From positions 117,310,259 to 117,374,258 of the forward strand of contig OZ005653.1 of the NCBI GenBank assembly GCA_963930645.1: 64,000 nt of DNA. Direction: 5' to 3'. The notes below the pieces were generated by a model. The model was not told the DNA's origin. It worked only from the letters and a program-made list of their open reading frames with translations, and did no database searches. Source of the stretch: Salticus scenicus. Lineage: Eukaryota > Arthropoda > Arachnida > Araneae > Salticidae. This document shows positions 56,889-64,000 of the stretch, in pieces; within the stretch, counting starts at the first letter, position 1; each line of letters opens with the position of its first letter. The position numbers and the translations under genes are program-made.

Positions 56889-57020
56889 GTAAGATAAATT
56901 GAATTTTAAGTATGCAGTTGATATTAAAATTATTTATATACATGGTTATAAAAATATTCTGTCAAGTAATGCTTTTATTTCATATTCAATAAATATTTAA
57001 TAATTTTATTTTAAGATATA

Positions 57021-57054
<34 letters not shown>

Positions 57055-57967
57055 TTAAACTTTTTAATTTTTATAAAAAAAATTGGCAAAAAGACCAAAT
57101 GAAATTCTAAGAGCAAAGTTTCAAACTTGTATAACTTATTTTCTTTTGCAACATATATGAAACTTATTAATTTTGATATATTTTAATAAGAGTTTTGAAA
57201 AAGAAGGAAACTTTTTGTACATTGTTAAATTTCAAGTTTATTTTAATTTTGGTGTTGTTGCATCCAAAAATGTTTAAATAACTAATTAATCCTTTTTTTT
57301 TATTATTTATTTATTTTATATATATGAAACTATGTTAAAGTTTTAGGTAAACTGGCTCGCCTAAGTCCAAAAAAAGGCATTTTGGCAATTGGTCAGTATC
57401 TATGTGGGAAAAATCTGATTATCATACCTCCCAAACAGAAAAAGATAGAATAGTGGAATTTTATACATAAGATAAATTCAGTTTACAAATTGCCAATTTT
57501 TGGTAGAAATTGGCAGAAGTGGGACATGGAAAACCAGAAATGATATAATAATTCTTTATTTCAAAATGGCTCTAAGTATTTTCAATTTGCTGTATAAAAA
57601 CCTCTTTTAGATAGCTTTTGGTATGTATTAATTGGTTACTTCAGAAAATTACTAAACATGCTGAGTAAAATTGGTCAATCTTAGATTTCACAAGTGGGTC
57701 TCTTAAAAAATACTCTACAAATTTCCTTCATACTACCCCTGTTAAATCCCTTTTTGATGTCTTTTCATATGTAATTGTTAATTTATAGTAAAAAGATGAG
57801 TTTTCCAAGTTTCGGTCAAATTGAGATGTGGGACTGAAAGTTGGTATCTCAAAAACAGCTTTAACAATGTTCTTTAAATTTGTACGTAAACTCTTTAAAA
57901 TATATATAAATTCTTTTGTTATACATCTGTATGACTTATGTATTAGTTTGCTATTATAGAAAAATTG

Positions 57968-58858
57968 CAGGGTTGCCAACTGCTCCGATTTCTGCGGAGT
58001 TTCTCCGGAAAAATTTAAAAACTCCGCAATTCCGCGAAGTAATGTTTATGCTCCGCAGATTCAGTTTTGACCACCAAACTAAATATTTTTTATCAAATAC
58101 ATAAAACTGAATAGTGTCAGACACCGGGGAAAAAAGAAAGAAAAACCTATTTTTCTTTTTTCTTTCTTTCTTCTTTTTTTTTTTTTTTGAAGAACCACAC
58201 GCTTTATCCTTCATCGTGCAATACTCATAAATAAATAGTAAAGAAAGAAAGAAAACATTCTAGTGCTAGGCATTGCGTAATCAAAATATTGCTGACTCAG
58301 AACGGGAACAAGTATTTGTTTACATTAGCTAAGAGTGTGTGTAATTAAAACCACAAACTGAAAGGGGGGGAGAAAGAAACCAGATGCTATGATTATGCGG
58401 TGTTTTGATTTTCATTTAAACTATATCAATGTTTCAGTTATAGGTCATTAAAAAATTGTTTATTTTAATTATTTATCGATAAAAATAATGGATTCAAAGC
58501 TACTGAACTTTAAGGCCGATTGACAATGCTTTATTTAAGATTTATTTGAAATAATTATGCATTTATTTTATCATTCACTCAAAGCATTAGTGATTTATTA
58601 TTATATTTTCATTTGTATCTGGGGAGAAAAATAAATAAATAACTAAACAAATTATGACCAATAATCTGCAAAATTCTAAAGTTTACAAAACATATGGTCC
58701 CAAGCTATGCAGATTAGAGGGAGTTGATTCAGAGATGAGATCATTTACACATTTATATGAATATCGGAGATTTCATTTTTAGATTTTTATGTGATAGTAT
58801 AATTATTTTGACATTCATGAAAATTGTTGAAAATTTAATTTTTTTTTTATCCCTTTGT

Positions 58859-58893
<35 letters not shown>

Positions 58894-59246
58894 AACTGAA
58901 TAATCTACTTTCATATATTGTCTTTAATTATGTATGGAAAATATGCCATTATGCAAAAAACAAATTACTTTTGGATTTTAAGTTTATATTCAGACTTAAT
59001 CATTTCCCATTCTTATCTCTCTTCACTGTTTTGCTAAATATATTTGATTATCAATAAATATTTCTTAATTTCATATGATTATTGTTAATTTATTTTTGTT
59101 AGTAGTTTATTTCTTTTCTGTCTTTCTTTTCTCTCTCTTTTTTTTTTTTTTATGTATTTTTAAAATTGCTCCTCAAAGTAGCCAAAATGCTCCTCAAAAT
59201 TTCTCTGAATACTCCTCAAACTGTTTTTGAAAAGTTGGCAACCCTG
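57968..59246. mobile_element. CAGGGTTGCCAA-ended element, 6-bp TSD AAATTG
   Basis: Ends CAGGGTTGCCAACT and AGTTGGCAACCCTG are 14-base perfect inverted repeats. AAATTG lies directly on both sides (57962-57967 and 59247-59252). Short motifs repeat near each end: TCCG/GCGGAGTTTC on the left, GCTCCTCAAA on the right. The interior of 1279 bases is non-coding, with long homopolymers. Confidence 0.85.
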
Positions 59247-59322
59247 AAATTGTTAGGCATGGGAATTGTGTTTGTCAATTTTATGTCTTCTAACCACGCT
59301 GTCTCCAAAAAAAATTTTTATA

Positions 59323-60239
59323 CAGTGAAACTTGGATAATTCGAAATTCTGGATAATTCGAGTTTTTTACTCGGTCCCTTGAATTTTGTATTAAAATAAT
59401 GTTAAAAAATCGTGGATAATTCGAATTTTTCTTACGATTAATTTTAAAATAAATTATAGTAAAATTTTTTCCCAATATTTTTCTCAGCTAAAATGCATTA
59501 TTTATTTTAATAGTCTTTCAAAATAAAGATAAGGAAATACAAGAAAAGCCCCTACCTAGTGCATCAGAAGATACGGTGTATACACCATATCCCTCGAAGT
59601 TCATGTATAAATCCCTCGAAGAAAAATCCCTCAAAGTTCATGTATATATATATATACATGAACTTCGAGGGATTTTTTAATTGAATGTCATGTCTGATGT
59701 AGAAGATTCTATTTTTGTATCAACTGATAGGTTGAAGTCATATGCTATGAAACAAATATTGTACTTGAAGAATCAATAAAAAATATGTGACTATTTTTTT
59801 AAAAAGTGTCGAATAATTAAGCTCATAAAAAATATTGATTTAATGGGAGGGGGAAGAGGATGTAGCAATTTTCTTAGATATAAAGTTTATATGTTAAATC
59901 TTTGATCGTAGAGTTTTAATTTTTTTAATTTATCTCTTCTTTTTGACAAAATAGCAAGCTTGCCAACATCCTAATTAATATTCTGTAGTGTTGTTAGTCC
60001 CGCCCTTTTTTTCACACCAGTAAATTTTTAAAGTAATATTTTGCAAATACAATTACGATTAAATAAGAAGAAAAATACTCTAAAACGGATACTGGTGTGA
60101 CAAAGAAGGCGGGGCTAACAATACTATGGAATTTTAATTAGTATGTTGGCAAGTGTGAAATAGTATATCTAATTTGAATTTTTGGATATTTCGAATTTTT
60201 CTCAGGTCCCTTCAACTTCGAATTATCCAAGTTCTACTG
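59323..60239. mobile_element. pogo/Tigger-type MITE, contains a nested MITE
   Basis: The left end CAGTGAAACTTGGATAATTC and the reverse complement of the right end, CAGTAGAACTTGGATAATTC, are inverted repeats with TA on both sides (59321-59322 and 60240-60241). GGATAATTCGAA-type motifs repeat inside both ends. A perfect hairpin of CCCTCAAAGTTCATGTATAT type is centred near 59650. The element at 59955-60157 sits within it. Confidence 0.82.
59955..60157. mobile_element. Nested MITE with about 65-bp inverted repeats, 6-bp TSD AAATAG
   Basis: The left arm CAAGCTTGCCAACAT and the reverse complement of the right end, CACACTTGCCAACAT, continue as inverted arms of about 65 bases, including TGTTAGTCCCGCC and CACACCAGTA blocks. 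AAATAG lies on both sides (59949-59954 and 60158-60163). The 203-base element is younger than the pogo-type MITE it interrupts. Confidence 0.85.
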
Positions 60240-60735
60240 TAATATGTATAGTAGTGGGTAATTAATGGAAATCATGTGCTTGTTAGACAAGATTGTTTTC
60301 TCTAAAAATTGACAATTTGACACACTAAAACTTTTTTTTTCCCCTGCTGTTGCAACCCCCTAGGCAAAATGGAAACTACATGTTGGAGATATTTAACTTT
60401 TATTATTGGAAATATAATTGCTATAATCCTCTGTTTAGAAAAATTATTTTATTTTTTGTGTAAAATCAGTTTTTTTTTTTTTTTTTTTTGTCATTGTCCA
60501 AAAGATTTTTCTAATTGCAACACATCAAAAAAAAAAAAAAAAAAAAAAAAAAACTTTTTAAAATTGAAAAATATATATACTGTATGTTTTAAGTAGTTTA
60601 ATTTTCTCAAGATTATGGTATTTGTTAAGAAACTTGAGGGACATTATTTGAATGATACAGTTTTCACTATATATTGTAAGTCTGGTAAATAATCTGTCAC
60701 TTAATTCAATGTTTTGTTTTTATCTCTTATTACAG

Positions 60736-60926
60736 CCTCAAAGGATTGGCTTCCAGTGGGAAAAGAATTGGCTGTCATGTGCACTGAGTGTAGATTGTAT
60801 TATAAAAAACATGGAGAATTACGTCCTGTGGATTCCAAAGATAACCTGCCTTTCTTATTTCAACCTGTCAAGGAAGAAGATAATGTTAATGGAAAACATG
60901 TGATGAGAACTAGAAGAAGTAAAGAG
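60736..60926 (+). CDS. RERE/Gug: RERE/Atrophin exon: second half of GATA zinc finger
   Basis: Two bases plus 63 codons, phase 0 exit at GTAATA. SKDWLPVGKELAVMCTECRL supplies the second metal-binding pair (CTEC). With CQNC of the previous exon it completes the GATA-type finger. YYKKHGELRPV follows, as in RERE (IHFKKYGELPPI). The rest, DNLPFLFQPVKEEDNVNGKH and MRTRRSKE, is a charged segment leading to the Atrophin domain, which lies beyond the window. In the family this finger contributes to chromatin recruitment. Confidence 0.95.
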
Positions 60927-61046
60927 GTAATAATTTTTAACACATATGTTTTAAATTTGTTTTAATTACACATTTTTTATTAATTTTATTTGTTCATTTA
61001 TTTAAATGTAGGAGAATAGTATTTAAATGTAGGAGGTTCTTATTAT

Positions 61047-61359
61047 CAGGGATGAGGTTTTTGAGGTTTTTCAGCTGACTTAAGCTTTTCTGTAGATTTA
61101 GTTTTTCAGCTTTTTTTTCATTTTTCTCTTTTTTTTTTTTTTTCTTTCTGCTGGGAATTTGTACAATTGGCTGATCAAATCAAATTTAATTGTATACTAA
61201 AGCACAATCATTTGTTGTTTTTTATAGAGTGGTGATTGAAAAATGTATTTATTGCTCTAATATAATGTATTTTGTTATAAAAATCCTGATATTTTATTTC
61301 AACTTCTTGGCTTTGCATATAGTTTCAGCTTTTTTGTCTTTTTAGTAATCTCATCCCTG
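61047..61359. mobile_element. CAGGGATGAG-ended MITE, 6-bp TSD TATTAT
   Basis: Ends CAGGGATGAG and CTCATCCCTG are inverted repeats. TATTAT lies directly on both sides (61041-61046 and 61360-61365). TTTCAGCTTTTTT blocks repeat inside both halves. The 313-base interior is non-coding. Confidence 0.82.
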
Positions 61360-62731
61360 TATTATTCTTTCTCTATAGTTTTGCTACATACAGTCAAATT
61401 CAGTTATAGTGTCATTCAGGGAGAACAAAATATAATCGGAAATGAAATTATTCCATGTAACTGACATAATAATAAAGTGAAAACATCTTTATTTAAAAAA
61501 TAATAGAATATGATAGTTGTATGAAATACTATTGCAATTTTTAAATGCTAATGCAGTGAATAGATCTCTTGTAACTTGTAACAAGCATAGATGTTTGTTA
61601 ACTGCAGGATACACAGTTTTCTTCTGAAAGAAACTATGTATCTCAATAATAAAAGCTTAGGTCCAAATTGATCAATCAAAAGTAGAAATTTGATAAATAC
61701 AAGCTTTTTAAATAATGTTATGTACATCCAGAAATACCCATGGCCACTTCCAGTATTCATCTAGCTTTAACGCTATTATAATAAACATTATGTGGTTGAG
61801 GAAGTAAAAGAAAAGCAAGAATAAAAAATTACTAAGACATCTGTTTATACAATATTAGTACTGTTTTTTCTCTTTGCACTGCTCGTTTTTTTCCTTTCCT
61901 TTTTTTTTTTTTTTTTTTTTTTCTTTTTCCTTGATGAATTTTTTTTTTTTTTCCTTTTCAAGTACAATTTAAGTAGTCTAAAAAGTGGCATTGAATTTTT
62001 TTTTTTTTTTTTTGCCATTTATTTTTGCAATTTCCATTTTCCTACTATAAAGAAAACTGCAGAGCAGGGCCAACAAAACAAGCCTGTCTGAAAAATCAAT
62101 ATGAAAAATGACTACAATGCTCATTTACTGTCCAGATCCTTCATGTTATTAATGCTAATCAAAAGTCTGTGCTGCTAATGACATTTGCTAAAAGTCAGTG
62201 TTAAGAGGGGACAGTACCTAACCCCACCGACAGCCATGGCCAGTGTTATTCTATGGGAAAATTTGTTTCCACAATTACTCATTACCTAATATATGCTTTT
62301 AAATCCTGTTTTTGCAGTCAGAAAATTGGTAACCATTAAATGAGTACTCATTTTCCAAAAAATTCATTTTTTTTTTTTTTTTTTAACATTTTAATTTCGA
62401 GTTTAGAAATGTGATTTTTCACAAAAGGCATTTTTCTCATTTTCTAGTCACAAAATGAAATACTAAAATTTTTCAAAATTAATTTTTGGAAAACAAGTAC
62501 AGTAGAGATGTAATAAATATTCGATTCAGAGTTGGTTCAGCTTTTATAATCATTATTTAGTAGGCGATCATTAAAACAAATTTTTAAGACGCAAGGTAAA
62601 AAACGTCTTATCAAGCACAATACTTTATTCAGACTTACAGATGAAAAAGAGAATAGAAAACAAAACAAAAAAAGCAGATGTGCAGATGCGCACTAAGCAG
62701 CTGGAAGAGAATAGTTTCAACAAGAGAGTCA

Positions 62732-62777
62732 AAAATCCGCACAGCTCGAGCTCGGGACGAGAGGTTGTGCGGATTTT
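62732..62777. repeat. 12-bp GC-containing hairpin
   Basis: AAAATCCGCACA (62732-62743) and TGTGCGGATTTT (62766-62777) enclose a 22-base loop that is itself rich in CTCGAG-type palindromic sequence. Context is unknown. Confidence 0.55.
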
Positions 62778-63237
62778 GGAGCCCATTAAAAATCATTTTC
62801 AATTTAAATAATAAAAGCAGAATATTAATCAAACTAAACATATATTAGTGAATAATAACACAATTTTTTTTGTATATTAAATTATTAGGTACATAAGAAT
62901 AACACTGAACATTAAATATATATTATAATGAAAATGATAAATAAAAATGAAAAAATATTCGTCAAATTTTGACAAAATCTGTTCAATCAGTTTGTTTTAA
63001 ACTACACTTGAATATGCACGCATAAATCCTTGAGTTTTTTTTTTTTTTTTTTTTTGTCTATTGTAAATAGTTATCAATTTTTATTTTGTAACACAAATTT
63101 ATTTTTCGAAGAATTTAACTGAATTCTTCCTTACAACTATGCCTTCGTCAGATAGCATTTTTAAAAATTAATTTATTGTTTTCCTTATTGATATTATCAT
63201 CATAATAATCATAATTTTCTTTTGATTAATTTAATAT

Positions 63238-63470
63238 AGGGGAGACTGGGGAGAGTTGACCCATTTTTTACAAAAACTTTTTTAGAGAAAAAAATTTTAC
63301 TTCCTGAAAAAAACTTAGTACACCATTTCATACCTGATATACTCTATTATCAAAACATACATAAAAAATTTTCATACTTTGCAACAGAAAGGAGAAATAA
63401 TTAATGTTATTGAAGCAGAATTTTTGGGTCAAGGCTCCCCACATATGGGAGGTTTGACCCACCAATATTC
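63238..63470 (+). repeat. Possible end of a dispersed repeat (GGGGAGACTGGGGAG)
   Basis: GGGGAGACTGGGGAGAGTTG followed by ACCC, then further GGGTCAAGGCTCCCC and GGGAGGTTTGACCCACC motifs around 63427-63462, resemble the repetitive interior of a MITE. The other end is not in the window. Confidence 0.35.
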
Positions 63471-64000
63471 ACATATTATAATATTTATGAACAAAGTTAA
63501 GCTAGTCCTAAAATTTAAGAAAATTTGGCAATGAAATTAATGTGATAACAATAAAAGTTATAGTTGATGAAGTAGCAATATTTCTAAAGCGTAAATTGAA
63601 AAAATTATATAAAAGAACACGTTCACACTACTGAAACAACTCTTAAATTAAAAATAGTCATTGCCATTAAGCTTTGTTAAAAAAAGCTGGAAATGTTAAA
63701 TAATAACGAATATTTAGCAGCACTTATACTCAGAAAAGTCAAAGTCAAAATAAATTCGTAATGCAACTCTTGCAGTTCCTCCTGCTGATATTGGATTTGG
63801 TAACTTTATCATATCATCCATTGAAACAACAAATATATCTTTCGCTTCTGGATAAATAAAGTAATTTGTTTCAGCAGCGCGGCGTAAAAATGTAGCAAGA
63901 AATTCTCTCTCTCTCCACTTTGGTTATTCTTCCTACGAAATGAGATGCATTAGGCCTACCAGTTTTAGGACTCACAAATTTTACTAGCACAAAATCTCCT

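Larger units (their letters stand above)
56889..60735 (+). other. Intron (about 3.8 kb)
   Basis: The donor GTAAGATA is at 56889 and the acceptor CTTATTACAG ends at 60735. It holds the CAGGG MITE at 57968-59246, the pogo-type MITE at 59323-60239 with its nested MITE, and several poly-T/A tracts. Nothing coding was seen. Confidence 0.85.
60927..64000 (+). other. Downstream intron, continuing past the window
   Basis: It starts with GTAATA at 60927. I see no further exon before 64000. It contains the MITE at 61047-61359, T-rich tracts (61895-61922, 61938-61952, 61997-62013, 62365-62384, 63038-63055), a hairpin at 62732-62777 and a possible element end at 63240. Confidence 0.75.

Noticed and set aside
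57954..58214. 86-codon minus-strand frame with a Lys-rich run
   Set aside because: It covers the left end of the MITE at 57968-59246, and its Lys and Phe runs come from homopolymer tracts.

Overview
The window is eukaryotic, AT-rich and very rich in transposons. It reads as one stretch of a single arthropod gene. Six short plus-strand exons with clean GT/AG sites and compatible phases (1271-1370, 24553-24651, 24755-24835, 47604-47748, 56793-56888, 60736-60926) encode the end of an ELM2 domain, a complete SANT domain, an acidic Ser/Asp/Glu linker and a GATA-type zinc finger. They run in the order of the RERE/Atrophin (Drosophila Grunge) corepressor. The first part of the protein (BAH, most of ELM2) and the long Atrophin C-terminus lie outside the window. 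Exons total 712 bases, about 1.1% of the window. Two introns are near 23 kb each, and one between the SANT exons is only 103 bases.

The mobile elements suggest a chelicerate, most likely a spider. The main reason is a Penelope-like retroelement with an N-terminal GIY-YIG endonuclease (Naiad type), a group reported as abundant in spiders. This assignment is an inference; no spider-specific host gene is visible.

Layout: 1-1270, intron with small MITEs. 1371-24552, intron with a tandem-repeat element carrying a SINE and a hAT MITE (1.85-3.3 kb), a pogo-like MITE (3.7-4.5 kb), a G-tract tandem array (6.2-7.2 kb), a Helitron-like element (8.67-10.98 kb), a decayed Ty3/gypsy pol (11.3-14.5 kb), an internally deleted mariner (14.8-15.7 kb), the Naiad element (17.9-21.0 kb) inside a satellite-like repeat, and a 175-base tandem array with a terminal hairpin (21.4-22.2 kb). 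24836-47603, intron with CAGGG-ended MITEs, a gypsy element with both LTRs (27.0-33.5 kb), a tRNA-Ile-like sequence split by a MITE (34.1-34.8 kb), two Tc1-like elements (36.0-41.0 kb), a multi-level nest of DNA transposons (41.0-44.9 kb), another Tc1/mariner relic (45.2-46.5 kb) and a foldback repeat (46.8-47.3 kb). 47749-56792, intron with a 4.4-kb pogo/Tigger element holding LTR-like GC-rich duplicated sequence, and a second, 5'-truncated Naiad. 56889-64000, introns with more CAGGG-ended MITEs and a pogo-type MITE carrying a nested MITE.

No complete transposon ORF survives: each recognised element has stops, frameshifts, deletions or nested insertions. Many insertions can still be dated relative to each other because target-site duplications and terminal inverted repeats are readable. 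The most interesting points are an in-frame UGA in the Naiad that falls at a would-be CxC motif (a possible selenocysteine), the transposon nest, the tRNA split by a MITE, and a group of MITEs that share CAGGG-type ends and 6-base target duplications.
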